Made by a program: the position numbers and the translations under genes. A model generated the notes under the pieces. The model searched no databases. It had not been told where the DNA came from and saw only the letters and a program-made list of their open reading frames with translations. A stretch of DNA of 64,000 nt, taken from assembly GCA_019638775.1 (NCBI GenBank), contig JAHBTD010000002.1, positions 806,001-870,000 of the forward strand. The letters run 5' to 3'. Source of the stretch: Fimbriimonadaceae bacterium. GTDB taxonomy: Bacteria; Armatimonadota; Fimbriimonadia; Fimbriimonadales; Fimbriimonadaceae. Below, in pieces: positions 52,897 to 62,431 of this stretch (its first letter is position 1; every line of letters starts with the position of its first letter).

Positions 52897-53649
52897 TCAA
52901 TGAGAGTTAAGCGGCGTTTTGGCCTGTGTAAGCTCAAGCTCCAGATAAAACGCAGAATGTCCAGGCCCCGCACTCACCTTTCCGCAGGCTTCTTCGCGAG
53001 TGCCGATCTGCACACGCACAACTTTGCCGTCGGAAGAATCCAGCCAATACGTCCCTGAGCATTTCACTTGCGGGTTGTCCGATGCGTCAGTTCGAGTAAA
53101 CGACACCTTGAAGCAGTCACGCTTCCGAACCTGTTCTTTGCCAACGTAGGTAAAGGTCAGAGCGCTGACTCCCTTCTTGACCACAGTCCACGACTCATTG
53201 AGTCCAACAACGTTTCTTGGATACTGAATTCCGCACCCAGAAACTGCTTCCGACACCCAAAATCGATTGAGTGGAAGCGCTCCCTCTGCGTCCATCGGTT
53301 CGCCGTAGTTGTTGAGCTTTTGGGTCGTCACCGGCATTCGGTCCACATCCCATCGTGTTCGCCAATCGCCAGCCTTGACCGCTTCGGATAGCGTGCGAAA
53401 TCGAGTCTGGACAAAAAGCTCGTCCTGCTTGACAGAAAGAACCATGAGTCGAGTGGTCGCCTGCCATTCCGTAAATCTATCGCCGTTCCAAGTGCCAAAG
53501 CGGGTCCAGTATTCGAGCTGCTGCCCGGCTACGGGCTCCCACGCAATAAGCTCACGCGAAGGACCAGTTGAGGCGATTACGGGTTGCTGCGGCGCATCGA
53601 CGCAACACGTCGCAAGGGTGACAAGGGCAAGGCCGAGGCTCATACCCAT
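52897..53649 (-). CDS. Secreted or lipoprotein of unknown function
   Basis: The 250-residue product has a hydrophobic signal ending in LATCC, possibly a lipobox with two adjacent cysteines. A beta-rich domain of about 220 residues with repeated Tyr/Trp follows. Four further cysteines (GCGIQY, RDCF, VKCSG, EEACG) could form two disulfides. No motif was recognised. It converges on the antiporter gene with a 14-bp gap. Confidence 0.65.
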   Translation of the reverse strand: MGMSLGLALVTLATCCVDAPQQPVIASTGPSRELIAWEPVAGQQLEYWTRFGTWNGDRFTEWQATTRLMVLSVKQDELFVQTRFRTLSEAVKAGDWRTRWDVDRMPVTTQKLNNYGEPMDAEGALPLNRFWVSEAVSGCGIQYPRNVVGLNESWTVVKKGVSALTFTYVGKEQVRKRDCFKVSFTRTDASDNPQVKCSGTYWLDSSDGKVVRVQIGTREEACGKVSAGPGHSAFYLELELTQAKTPLNSH

Positions 53650-53761
53650 AATCGTCGGTGTTACTGCTATTTTTTGCAGGGTTCTTTGGGACAGGATTCG
53701 CTAATAAAACGAATGACGTTTGCACCTAACAATGCCCTTCGGCTAACCCCACAAATGCAAA

Positions 53762-53796
53762 CCTCTCTCATCAACGCCGAACGTTGACAAGGGAGG
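53762..53796. repeat. Dispersed hairpin element, copy 2
   Basis: CCTCTCT/AGGGAGG and TCAACG/CGTTGA form a two-part stem. Sequence and position between genes resemble 43867-43903. Confidence 0.6.
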
Positions 53797-53813
53797 AATA
53801 TCCGGGAGAGATA

Positions 53814-54563
53814 TTAGCCCCGGTTTCGCCGACGACGAATCAAGGCTATTGCACCAATGCCGAGAGCTGCAAGACTCGCAGGCTCAGGGACTGGGGCGCT
53901 CGTAGCAATCGACAGCCCATCGAAAACTGCGCCATCATTTCCGCCGAAAGATCGGTTGAAGATTGCCGTTCCCCAGTGCTCTGCTGGTCCAGGCAAGATA
54001 GCCCACTGACCAATAAACGCGTCATTAAAGTAGACCGAAGCATTCTTGGCGATATAGTCGATGTCTATCCGGTAGCGGTTCCAAACGTTCCGTGCGACCG
54101 TTGTGTTGGTCTCGACAGTTCCAATCCAACCGTTGCGAACCGTAAGCTTGTTGTTCTGGTTAATGCCCACCGTCATACGCTCTTCTAAGCCCCAAAAAGC
54201 GCTCATCCCCCAAAGATCGCTCTTGACGGAACCATCAAGCGCATACATGTCCCACTCCATCGTGGTCACCGGATGCTCAGGGGTCATGATCCACCCAGAA
54301 TGCTCGACGTAAGCCCCAAAGGTTGCTGGGCTTGTCGCTGTCCGATCAAAGCGGACTGCCTGCGAGCCTGATTTAACGATGTCGGTTTGAACCAGCCCAG
54401 CCGTAGTGCCCTCTGAGATTGGAGTCCAGCCGTTCGCTCCGGTTAGCGTAGAGCCATTCGAGTAGTCGGGAGCCTCAAATCCGTTCGTGATCGTGATGGC
54501 CTGAGCTCCTACAGCGAGGACGGCCAGAGCGGCCGCCGCAGTTGCATATTTTGTTGTTTGCAT
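53814..54563 (-). CDS. PEP-CTERM sorting-domain protein
   Basis: The 249-residue secreted protein has a signal peptide (residues 1-22) and a jelly-roll-like beta domain. A textbook PEP-CTERM tail follows: VPEPAS, a hydrophobic helix (LAALGIGAIALI) and RRRRNRG. Such tails are cut by an exosortase and target the protein to the outer surface or matrix; no exosortase lies in this window. AAGGAAG before ATG 54563 fixes the start. The 5' leader contains a terminator-like hairpin (54588-54616), so expression may be controlled by attenuation. Confidence 0.92.
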   Translation of the reverse strand: MQTTKYATAAAALAVLAVGAQAITITNGFEAPDYSNGSTLTGANGWTPISEGTTAGLVQTDIVKSGSQAVRFDRTATSPATFGAYVEHSGWIMTPEHPVTTMEWDMYALDGSVKSDLWGMSAFWGLEERMTVGINQNNKLTVRNGWIGTVETNTTVARNVWNRYRIDIDYIAKNASVYFNDAFIGQWAILPGPAEHWGTAIFNRSFGGNDGAVFDGLSIATSAPVPEPASLAALGIGAIALIRRRRNRG

Positions 54564-54587
54564 GTTGCTTCCTTCGTTTAACAAAAA

Positions 54588-54657
54588 GCCCGTACCTGCC
54601 AAATCGCAGGCGGGGCGCTAAGAGTGATACCGAAGGAGACTCAGAGCGCTGTTAGCG
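54588..54657 (-). promoter_or_regulatory. Attenuator-like leader of the PEP-CTERM gene
   Basis: On the minus strand a three-way element closed by CGCTAA/TTAGCG (54657-54616) encloses CAG-CGCT-CTG and GAGT/ACTC hairpins. It is followed by a GC hairpin (CCTGC/GCAGG inside CCCG/CGGG) and TTTTT, all between a TATATA-type promoter near 54740 and the gene's Shine-Dalgarno. This order suggests premature termination control. No known riboswitch consensus was matched. Confidence 0.45.
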
Positions 54658-54804
54658 TTCGGGTCCAAGGACTGCGTGCACCCGCAAAGAAAGGGGCAGA
54701 GGTCTCAGTGGAGATGTGCCCTAAAGAGTGCTTTGGGACTATATAAAAGGAAGGGCGATAGATGAGCAGAATGACCGCTGCTGATCTGTCATTAATACTC
54801 AACG

Positions 54805-56115
54805 CTACTTCTCTGGGCGCGTAATCCGCGCAATCACCGTGCTTCCCCGCCCCTTTTCATTCGCGACGCTCTGGATCGTCCACATATCGGTCAAGTTATC
54901 GCCGTCTACCACCGTACCGCTATAGTCGCCCCAAGAGCCGCCTTCCGTCGCTGCAACACCTTCACCTAACTTAAGGATGTCACGCACAGAACCCATCGGG
55001 TCATCCACCAGCCGCAAAGCACACCGCCCGCTGATAAACATCTCTGGCCCGGTCTCCTGAAAGCCAATAAGCGCATCTCCAAACTTGTTCACCGCAAGAG
55101 TGGTCTGGATATAGCTGTTCACCGAATCGGCAATCAACCCCGACTGAATCAATGTTCCATCCAACTTAAACTGGTGCCATTGCACCGCAGCACGGCCTTC
55201 AACATTGACCGCATGTGAGAACCACAACCGTCCACTTTGGACAACCAATACCTTAGGGTTCCGGTCTCCCGATGCGGTCGTAACGGACACGCCCTTCATC
55301 GGTGATGCCGGAGGCCAACCAAAATACTTAAAGCCGTGCGCCTGCTTCACAACCGAAGCGACAACCGGTGTTCCCTTTCCATCATCGGTCACGCGGGTGA
55401 GGACGATCTCACGATCGGTTAGGCGAACGAAATACAAGTCGTCGCTTGGGTCTTGAACATTCACCGGATGCCCAAGGCTGCCCGAAAAGTGATACACCGT
55501 TGCGGGCTTGCCCGCCTTTGCCTCGGCCATCTTCATCACAAATGTCTGCTCTGGCCCACCGGGGAACGAGTATCCGATCCACTTCCGGCTGTAACCGATC
55601 CCGCCACCATCAACCCCGCCCGGAGCCGGTACCGGATAGGTGTTCCAAGCTCCCGTTGGGTTTGAAGTTTCTGAGATGGAGATGTTGACCGGTTTCAGCT
55701 TCGCGTCGTCCCAGGGGTTCCAAAGATCGAATCCAAAAACCCGGTTGTGAATGTCGAAGAACATCTTCGGGTCGATGCCGTTGTTGAACTCCGATTGCGG
55801 CACACCCTGCACGTAATTGCCCTTCTTGTCGTAAATCACAAGGCCGTTGTTGGTGCCGTGCAATACATAGCCCCCGCCAACTGCGATCTGCGGATCGACT
55901 TGCCGGTTGCCATCAGATGAGCCGTCAAAGATGAGAATGCCATCGACCGTGCGGGGATTCCCACCCTGCCGCCGCTCCTTCGCCGCCCCCTCCTTATTGA
56001 AGGTCTTGTTGCGGATGGGGGTGATGACCTCGGTCCGAACGGGGTGTATGGGCTCAATCTGAGCAAAGGATGAATTGTCAGAAACGATCAGGGCGATGGC
56101 GAGGACGGTTATCAT
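54805..56115 (-). CDS. Secreted protein, probable beta-propeller
   Basis: The product of about 436 residues has a signal peptide (ITVLAIALIVSDNSSFA) and a long beta-rich domain. Repeated strand-turn units (GGGYVLHGTNNGLVIYD, WNTYPVPAPGGVDGGGIGY, FGDALIGFQETGPEMFI) suggest a propeller, but no blade signature is strict. Several Gly/Asp-rich turns could bind calcium. GTG 56127 is an alternative start. The function was not recognised. It lies in the same direction as the PEP-CTERM gene but about 240 bp apart, with a separate promoter likely. Confidence 0.68.
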   Translation of the reverse strand: MITVLAIALIVSDNSSFAQIEPIHPVRTEVITPIRNKTFNKEGAAKERRQGGNPRTVDGILIFDGSSDGNRQVDPQIAVGGGYVLHGTNNGLVIYDKKGNYVQGVPQSEFNNGIDPKMFFDIHNRVFGFDLWNPWDDAKLKPVNISISETSNPTGAWNTYPVPAPGGVDGGGIGYSRKWIGYSFPGGPEQTFVMKMAEAKAGKPATVYHFSGSLGHPVNVQDPSDDLYFVRLTDREIVLTRVTDDGKGTPVVASVVKQAHGFKYFGWPPASPMKGVSVTTASGDRNPKVLVVQSGRLWFSHAVNVEGRAAVQWHQFKLDGTLIQSGLIADSVNSYIQTTLAVNKFGDALIGFQETGPEMFISGRCALRLVDDPMGSVRDILKLGEGVAATEGGSWGDYSGTVVDGDNLTDMWTIQSVANEKGRGSTVIARITRPEK

Positions 56116-56223
56116 AGGCGACACCAACAGGGGCTTGAGGGATTATAGTCGGCCTTGGCTAAACTCAGGCTCAACTGTGATGGCTGCTACCCCAATACAC
56201 GAGAGCTTACAGATGGTAACAGT

Positions 56224-56262
56224 CATCCTCCCCCGTCGAGGGGGAGGAGCGAGGTGGGGGTA
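56224..56262. repeat. GC-rich hairpin element
   Basis: CCTCCCCC-GTCGA-GGGGGAGG followed by AGCGAGGTGGGGG. It is related to the GC-rich part of the glcD insertion and to sequence near 49556. It lies just after the surE stop codon. Confidence 0.65.
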
Positions 56263-56266
56263 GCTA

Positions 56267-57031
56267 TCATTGCTCCTCAAACTCTCTCTGCGCCTCCTCC
56301 AGATACGCATGATCCGTCCAGTCCAGCGTCACCGGCGTCACCGTCACATATCCATCGTTGATCGCCGCAACGTCCTTTTCCGCCTGCTCCTCGTTCATCA
56401 CCACAACCCCGCCCTGCCAGTAATAGGGCCGCCCCCAGGGGTCCTCGCGCTGAACCAGACGCTCTTCATACACCCTCTCCCCCATCCCCACCATCTTCGC
56501 CCCGGCAATGCCGTCAAAGGCGATCGCCGGGATGTTCACGTTCAGGAAGGTGAGCCGCTTGCGCGGGAGCCTCAGCAGCCGCTCCATGTTTTCGCACAGC
56601 CACTGCTCGCCGGTGGCAAAGTGCGGCGGCGCGCCAGAGACGAAGATCGCCATGCTGACGGCGATGGAGAAGATGCCGTTGATCGCCCCTTCCATCGCCC
56701 CGGCGACGGTGCCGGAATAGGTAGTGTCGAACCCCAGATTCGGGCCGTAGTTGACCCCGCTCAGCACTAGGTCGCAGCCTTCGGGCCAGCCCAGTTCCAG
56801 CCCGACGTTCACACAGTCCACCGGAAAGCCGTCCACTTCCCACGCTTGGCACCCCTCGACCGCTGTTTCGACGGCGCGGATCGGGTCGCGCAGGGTCATG
56901 GCGTGGGAGCAGGCGCTGCGCTCGCGGTCGGGAGCCGCGATCTTCACTTCGCCGAACTGCTTTGCGACGCGCGCAAGCACGCGCAGGCCTTCGGCGCGGA
57001 TGCCGTCGTCATTGGTAATCAGAATGCGCAT
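56267..57031 (-). CDS. surE: 5'/3'-nucleotidase SurE
   Basis: The 254-residue product matches SurE. MRILITNDDGIRAEGLRVL holds the metal-binding DD pair (residues 8-9), APDRERSACSHAMT holds the Ser/Asn phosphate site, and VLSGVNYGPNLG and YSGTVAGAMEG follow. It removes phosphate from nucleoside monophosphates and polyphosphate with Mg or Mn, in the cytoplasm. The C-terminus has the usual TPVTLDWTD ending. No Shine-Dalgarno is evident. It is divergent from the VanZ-like gene. Confidence 0.97.
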   Translation of the reverse strand: MRILITNDDGIRAEGLRVLARVAKQFGEVKIAAPDRERSACSHAMTLRDPIRAVETAVEGCQAWEVDGFPVDCVNVGLELGWPEGCDLVLSGVNYGPNLGFDTTYSGTVAGAMEGAINGIFSIAVSMAIFVSGAPPHFATGEQWLCENMERLLRLPRKRLTFLNVNIPAIAFDGIAGAKMVGMGERVYEERLVQREDPWGRPYYWQGGVVVMNEEQAEKDVAAINDGYVTVTPVTLDWTDHAYLEEAQREFEEQ

Positions 57032-57077
57032 GGAGTTTGAGGTAGGTTACTCGGAAGACCACCCACGGGTACAACAA

Positions 57078-57908
57078 ATGCCGAGACTGCTGCCGAAGGA
57101 CTATGATGCTCTGCACCAGAGAAAACTACGGCTCGTTGTGTGGCTCAGCTTAGTGCCTTTGCCCGTAGCGATTTGCTTGACCATAGCATGGCCCATAGCC
57201 GGATGGATGGCTTCATCGGTTGCAGCGACGCTATTCGTCCTTTGGTCACAATTTGTAACTCCTCGCCCCTGGACTAAAACTGACCTGTTTGAATTCATTG
57301 CTTGGCCCTTCTTGTTTTGTGCGGTAGCTCAGTTTTCACTTGCAAGCGAGGTCAAGCCCGACCTCCCAGAGAGTGCCATTCTATATATTTTCTTACCTTT
57401 GTTGCTCATCCAGTCCTTTTTCCAAGACCTCAAAGTTCAGAAAACTCTACGTGACAGATCGTGGTTGCGCAACTCATTAACGATCTTTATGTTGCTGGTA
57501 GCGGCCTATTCAAGTTCCAAAGGCGGCGCTGACCCCATGCACAAAGCCCTCATGGACTGGTTCGGCCTCACTTCCCAAGCCGCCGACATCGCCACGATCG
57601 CCATCCGCAAGACGATCCACTTCGCCTTCTACGGCGTCGCCGGATACCTCGCCTTCCGATATGTCATCGCCTCAAGAACTGTTTTCAGCCTGAATGAGAA
57701 GTGGAAGACGAACCCTCCCACGATCAAGCTCGGCCTGATGCTTGCCCTACCCTACGTCGCCATCCTCGCCGCTTACGACGAAACCCGCCAACTTTTCTCC
57801 TCCAACCGCAGTGGCTCGGCGCTGGATTTTCTCCTCGACATGGCAGGAGCGCTTTTCTTCATTTGGCTCTTCGGAACCCGCTATCACGCAAAAGTCACAA
57901 ATCCGTAG
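57078..57908 (+). CDS. VanZ-like membrane protein
   Basis: The 276-residue product has about seven hydrophobic helices. The last part holds the VanZ signature: a helix with YDETRQLFSSNRSGSALDFLLD (about residues 225-246; the DE..Q.F...R.GS..D..D pattern), followed by a final helix. VanZ proteins give low-level teicoplanin resistance in enterococci, while most homologues have no known role. GC content is lower in the first half. The start at ATG 57078 is uncertain, as no Shine-Dalgarno is present. Confidence 0.85.
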   Translation: MPRLLPKDYDALHQRKLRLVVWLSLVPLPVAICLTIAWPIAGWMASSVAATLFVLWSQFVTPRPWTKTDLFEFIAWPFLFCAVAQFSLASEVKPDLPESAILYIFLPLLLIQSFFQDLKVQKTLRDRSWLRNSLTIFMLLVAAYSSSKGGADPMHKALMDWFGLTSQAADIATIAIRKTIHFAFYGVAGYLAFRYVIASRTVFSLNEKWKTNPPTIKLGLMLALPYVAILAAYDETRQLFSSNRSGSALDFLLDMAGALFFIWLFGTRYHAKVTNP

Positions 57909-57989
57909 GACCCGCGATACAACCTGACTGTCTCCAGCGACGTATCATGTAGTGAAGTTCGCAATTATTGAATCTTCTCGGGTGATGTT

Positions 57990-60236
57990 ATGAAAAAAGC
58001 TCAAATGTGGGGGGTTGCTTTCGCCGTCGCGATCGCAATTCCAATGCTCGTCCAAGCCAGATCGCAGGAGCCAGCGCAAGATCCGCTATCCAAGCCGATT
58101 AGCCTTTCGATGAAGGCCACAACGGTCGAGAAGATCGTCGCCGAAGTTGCCAAAAAGCTGGACATGCAGCTCGAAGTGCTGCCTCAAGTAAAGAACGAGA
58201 TTCTTATTGTTTCCGTTGATAACGTCACCGGCAAGCAGCTTCTCGACAAAATTGCCGCCGCATCCGTTGGAGTGTGGGTTAAAGACGGAGACGTCATGCG
58301 CCTCCAACGAAACTTCTCTCAAATGCAGCGTGAAGACCGCGAAGCAGCGCAGGCTGCGACAGCGAAGATCAAGAAAGAGATAAAAGAACTTTACGATGAA
58401 GTCACCGGCAAAAACAAAAAGCCCGACGACGAGTTTGAAGCCGAAATGATGCAGATGGGGATGTTCGGCGGAGGTGGGTCAGACGTCAAAGCCATCTCTT
58501 ATCTCCTTATGGGAGTCGATCCTTCGCTCATCGCGTCTGTGCGCAACAACGAAAGACTCGTCTTTGCTTCGCCAAACACCCGAATGCAACGCCCTCTGCC
58601 AGGAAACGTCGCCAACATTATCTCAGCTTGGGTTGCAGACCATAACAAGACTGCGAAAGAGCGCGAAGCCAACAAGAATAAAAGCGACGAGATCGAAGTT
58701 GAGAATGTCGATATGAAGGAGCTCGAAGAGTTCATGAAACTCTTCGGTATCACTGAGCCCAAGGCCGTTGACGAACGCCCCGCAAAGGTAATCATGGTCA
58801 TCACCCGAGGCATGATGGGAATGGGGATGGCGATCGGCCCCTTTGGCGACGACAGCATCTCCGTAGAACTGAAGCTCTATAACAGCAAAGGCCAGGTCAT
58901 CCTCCGAGGCGGACACCAGCTTGGGTTCAATGTTGGCAACCTCACAGAGCTATCAGGTGCGCTTGATCCCAAGAAGGCTCAGGATACCAAGCCAGACGAG
59001 AACGACACCAAGATTGAATTCAGCAAAGAAACTCAGTCGATGATGACGATGTTCAGCAATTCGATGCAGGGAGGACCTCCCAAGCTCGACGAAGCACTTG
59101 AGAAGCTTCTGCTCAGGCCCGACGAGCATGATCCCCTCAGCTTTGCCCAGTCCGAAGCACTCATAGCGATAGCCAAAGCAAAGAAGCTAAATATCGTCGC
59201 AAATCTATCGGACGATGAGATTTCACTCTTCGGAATGATCCTCAGCCGTGGTCAGGCCATGACTGTCAACACGTATCTTAAGAAGCTCAAAGAGGATAAA
59301 TCGCTTTGGGTGACCACAGAAGGCACGTGGATGACGATCACACCCAAAGACCCGACCGCCGCACGAGCATCGCGCACAAACCGAGTTGCGTTGGCAGGCC
59401 TCCTTGCCAACATCCAAACTAAAGGCATGGCAACTCTCGACGACCTTGCCGCTTACGCACAAGTCGCCGAATCTCCCATGACAACACCAGCCGCCCAGCT
59501 CTACTTGATGCTGTTCGCTCCTGGTGCTATGCAGCAAGGATTCATTGGCATGACCGATTGGGATGCGCTGCGCTTCTACGGCACGCTGAATCTGTCACAA
59601 CGCCAAACCCTCGCCAACGACGGACGACTTCCCTACGGAAACCTTGCCCCGCAGCAGCGCGACCTTGTCGCAAAGATGGCCTTCGGATCAAGCACAAAGC
59701 TTCAAATCGGTTCTGAACAGAAACCGGAAGTGGGGGGTTTCCTCGCCCTGATGACCCAATTCTTGCCAACCCAGGACAAGGATTACCGGCAAGAACCCAC
59801 CGAAGTCATGCCGAACGGACTCCCCTCAAACGGATACGTAACTGGCAACTTCAAGGAGATGTTCATCGGCACGGCTACTGGCCTCGGTGTGGGGATGGGA
59901 ATGATGGACCGCATGCCATTGGGTATTGATGAGCTGGCAATGTTTGAGTGGATGAAGACCGACCCGAACATGTCCCAAATGACGGGAGAAATGCCCCAGA
60001 TTCAACAGCTTAAGCCTGGCGTTCGCACCCAGTACAGCTTCTCGTTCTTTGTTTCAAACGACGTGCTGTTCACACGCACGTTAAATGACGACCGCATTCC
60101 AAAAGATGCGCAGCCAGTCTCGATCTCTAACCTCCCACAAGACGTTCAAGATCAAATCAAGAAAAAGGTCGAGGAGTTTAAGAAGAGCCCATTCCCGATG
60201 TTCGGTGGAGGAACGGTGCGCCCCCCACTTCCCTAA
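57990..60236 (+). CDS. Large secreted protein with STN-like N-terminal domain
   Basis: The 748-residue product has a signal peptide (residues 1-24). A domain follows with the pattern of STN/secretin-type folds (PISLSMKATTVEKIVAEVAKKLDMQ, residues 38-60 region, then LIVSVDNVTGKQLLDKIAAASVG). A charged helix (110-150) and a long region without recognised motifs come next, ending in a proline-rich tail. It resembles lineage-restricted Armatimonadota-type proteins in style only. Methionine content is unusually high (MMGMGMAIG, GMGMMDRMP). GGTGATG before the ATG is a weak Shine-Dalgarno. It converges on the glycosidase gene. Confidence 0.72.
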   Translation: MKKAQMWGVAFAVAIAIPMLVQARSQEPAQDPLSKPISLSMKATTVEKIVAEVAKKLDMQLEVLPQVKNEILIVSVDNVTGKQLLDKIAAASVGVWVKDGDVMRLQRNFSQMQREDREAAQAATAKIKKEIKELYDEVTGKNKKPDDEFEAEMMQMGMFGGGGSDVKAISYLLMGVDPSLIASVRNNERLVFASPNTRMQRPLPGNVANIISAWVADHNKTAKEREANKNKSDEIEVENVDMKELEEFMKLFGITEPKAVDERPAKVIMVITRGMMGMGMAIGPFGDDSISVELKLYNSKGQVILRGGHQLGFNVGNLTELSGALDPKKAQDTKPDENDTKIEFSKETQSMMTMFSNSMQGGPPKLDEALEKLLLRPDEHDPLSFAQSEALIAIAKAKKLNIVANLSDDEISLFGMILSRGQAMTVNTYLKKLKEDKSLWVTTEGTWMTITPKDPTAARASRTNRVALAGLLANIQTKGMATLDDLAAYAQVAESPMTTPAAQLYLMLFAPGAMQQGFIGMTDWDALRFYGTLNLSQRQTLANDGRLPYGNLAPQQRDLVAKMAFGSSTKLQIGSEQKPEVGGFLALMTQFLPTQDKDYRQEPTEVMPNGLPSNGYVTGNFKEMFIGTATGLGVGMGMMDRMPLGIDELAMFEWMKTDPNMSQMTGEMPQIQQLKPGVRTQYSFSFFVSNDVLFTRTLNDDRIPKDAQPVSISNLPQDVQDQIKKKVEEFKKSPFPMFGGGTVRPPLP

Positions 60237-62425
60237 ACAGCGCGGCCGTTTTCGATCCTAACACTCTGTAAACCAGAAGGATCGGGAATCCCAGAGCATT
60301 CGATCCACTCTACACCCGCAAGGGGGAGTGGATCGAAACTCTTTGTGTCGGGCTGATAGCCAACAGCATGGCGAAGAATCAAATCGACGATCCACGAGTG
60401 CATGTAGTCGTCATATCCTCGGTAGACGGAGGCTTGCCCCGTCAAAGGATCATAGTGCTCGTAGCTGTTCGGACGATCCGGGTCGCCCTCGTGAAACATC
60501 ATTCGGATACAACCCATCAATGCCTCACCGGCAAGTGCACAAAACTCTGGGTTTGATCTTGCAACAGTCGCGAGTTCGTCAACGATATGCGAGTTCGCCA
60601 TGGGCCAGCTCCTGCCGTTCCACGGACAGTTCAACCGCTTCCCTTTCCAAGAGCCCAAACTGTCGAAGGTTGGCTCTGTGGCTGCTTCCGCAAAAAACCC
60701 AAAGCCTCTGCGAAAAAGTCCGGGTTCGGAGAGCCACTTCCGAATCATCTCTTGGGTCTGATCTGCGTTGTGGCCCAATCCATTCTCCGAAAGTCCATAC
60801 AATCCCGTCGCAGGGCGGGCAGGCGAGATCAATCCATCCTCGGTCGAATCGCACAAGTACCGCGAATCGGAATCATAGGCAGAGGCTCTAGTTTGCGACA
60901 GCGCTTTGTCGGCAAGCTCAATCCAATCTTTTCGGTCATGCTGCAAACCTAACTTTTGCACCAACCTCGCCAATCGCAGAACATAGACCGTCGCCTCAAC
61001 CCCCACGATTCGGAAAGACTCCCATTGGTCGGCGTTTGGGTTGGCGAAGAGGTACCGGTTCATATACTCTTGCCCGGTTTCGTTCTGATCGAAGACCATG
61101 AAACCAGCTCGATTCTTTGCCCATCGAGCCTCAACGAAGTACATGAGGGATCGAGCAAGGGACTCCGCCACCGACGGGCTCACGACGGATCCGTGCAGAG
61201 CCTCCAACAGCTCGCACCCCGTCGCAAAGTCGGCGTGATAAAAATCGCGGCTCGGCCTGCACGAGTAGTTGTGTCCAGGGTAGCTCCCGTTACTGCGCTG
61301 AATCCTGACAAGGTTATCGACAATGCCTAACGCAAGCGCCGGATCGTGCATCCAAGCAACCTCACGCAAATGAGCTTGAGCGGAATAAGTAACGAAGTTC
61401 CGGAAGAAGCCCACCCCTTCCGTCACAAATGGAGAGAACGACTGAGACGACTCTGCATTCGGAAGGTCGGGAATCGAGACCGTATTGAGCCGAAGCCCAT
61501 ACCATCGGTACCAATAGGCATTCGTCAAGTACGGATCGCTGGATTCAAACTGCGGAACGCCACCAAAAAACGCCTTCCAGCTATTCTCACTCGCTTGAGC
61601 CGGGTCACTGCCCAAAGCCGTTTCCAAGTTGCTCATCGACAGTTCTGAACTCAATCCCGCTGCAGAGCCCAAAACAATTGTCTCACCTTCCCCGACGCTG
61701 TAAGTCAAACCCAGGTGGACAAATCCGAGTTCAGGATCATCACCAAGTAATCCACCCCCAACGAACGTATGGAGTTCGCCCCCTAACAAAGCACATGTCT
61801 CGTGGAGCGGTCCATCAAAGTGACGCTGAGCATGCTGCACGAAACGGCTCCGCGCAGGTTTGTCAGCCCCCAGCGTCATATACAAAGGTAAAGCCCTCCC
61901 CATCCCCCCACCGACGGACAATGCTTCTTGATCCACCGCCGTTCGATCAGGCTTAAAGTCGAGAGGCCAAGCCGTATCAAATCGATACTGGAGGAAGTCG
62001 CCCATCACTTCAACCGAAGTAATGCTTTGCCAGGGGGTTCCAACACCCGTCGGATCGTAGGCTTGCAACGACCATAGTGCAACGTCAACCGGATCACTCC
62101 CAGATTTCAGGACTTCGATCATTGACACCCAGGAGTGACACGGGAGGACAAGCCGAGTTTCAAGGAGCTTTAGGTTATCGCTTGCATGCTCCAAGAGGAG
62201 CCGGTCGGGCCGCCAATCAACCGTTCGAGATTGGAGCCGACAAGCCTTGCCGTTCTGAAAAAAGAGACCAATAAATAGTCTTTGCAACCGAACATCGGCA
62301 AAATACGATTCGTCCCAAAAACCAACAGTGCTCAGCCACTGCGGAAAAACCGGTGCGTAGATGGAACCCGTACCTCCGCCCAAGAACCATTTGTCCTTTC
62401 GGCGCAGTCTTTCTAACGGGTTCAT
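60233..62425 (-). CDS. GH63-like (alpha/alpha)6-barrel glycosidase
   Basis: The 730-residue cytoplasmic-type protein has an N-terminal beta domain (about residues 1-290) and an (alpha/alpha)6 barrel (about 300-710). Landmarks are YHADFATGCELL, CPWNGRSWPMANSHIVDEL (catalytic-loop-like) and YDPLTGQASVYRGYDDYMHS near the end, the order found in GH63/MGH1-like and debranching-type glycosidases. It probably trims alpha-linked oligosaccharides such as trehalose- or glucosylglycerate-type sugars; the exact substrate is unknown. No signal peptide was seen. The mRNA is leaderless by promoter spacing. It is divergent from the S41 gene. Confidence 0.85.
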   Translation of the reverse strand: MNPLERLRRKDKWFLGGGTGSIYAPVFPQWLSTVGFWDESYFADVRLQRLFIGLFFQNGKACRLQSRTVDWRPDRLLLEHASDNLKLLETRLVLPCHSWVSMIEVLKSGSDPVDVALWSLQAYDPTGVGTPWQSITSVEVMGDFLQYRFDTAWPLDFKPDRTAVDQEALSVGGGMGRALPLYMTLGADKPARSRFVQHAQRHFDGPLHETCALLGGELHTFVGGGLLGDDPELGFVHLGLTYSVGEGETIVLGSAAGLSSELSMSNLETALGSDPAQASENSWKAFFGGVPQFESSDPYLTNAYWYRWYGLRLNTVSIPDLPNAESSQSFSPFVTEGVGFFRNFVTYSAQAHLREVAWMHDPALALGIVDNLVRIQRSNGSYPGHNYSCRPSRDFYHADFATGCELLEALHGSVVSPSVAESLARSLMYFVEARWAKNRAGFMVFDQNETGQEYMNRYLFANPNADQWESFRIVGVEATVYVLRLARLVQKLGLQHDRKDWIELADKALSQTRASAYDSDSRYLCDSTEDGLISPARPATGLYGLSENGLGHNADQTQEMIRKWLSEPGLFRRGFGFFAEAATEPTFDSLGSWKGKRLNCPWNGRSWPMANSHIVDELATVARSNPEFCALAGEALMGCIRMMFHEGDPDRPNSYEHYDPLTGQASVYRGYDDYMHSWIVDLILRHAVGYQPDTKSFDPLPLAGVEWIECSGIPDPSGLQSVRIENGRAV

Positions 62426-62431
62426 GTGCAG

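Noticed and set aside
54585-54604. Sigma-54 promoter (TGGCAGG...GGGC) before the PEP-CTERM gene
   Set aside because: The GG-to-GC spacing is one base short and the sequence is better explained as a terminator hairpin.
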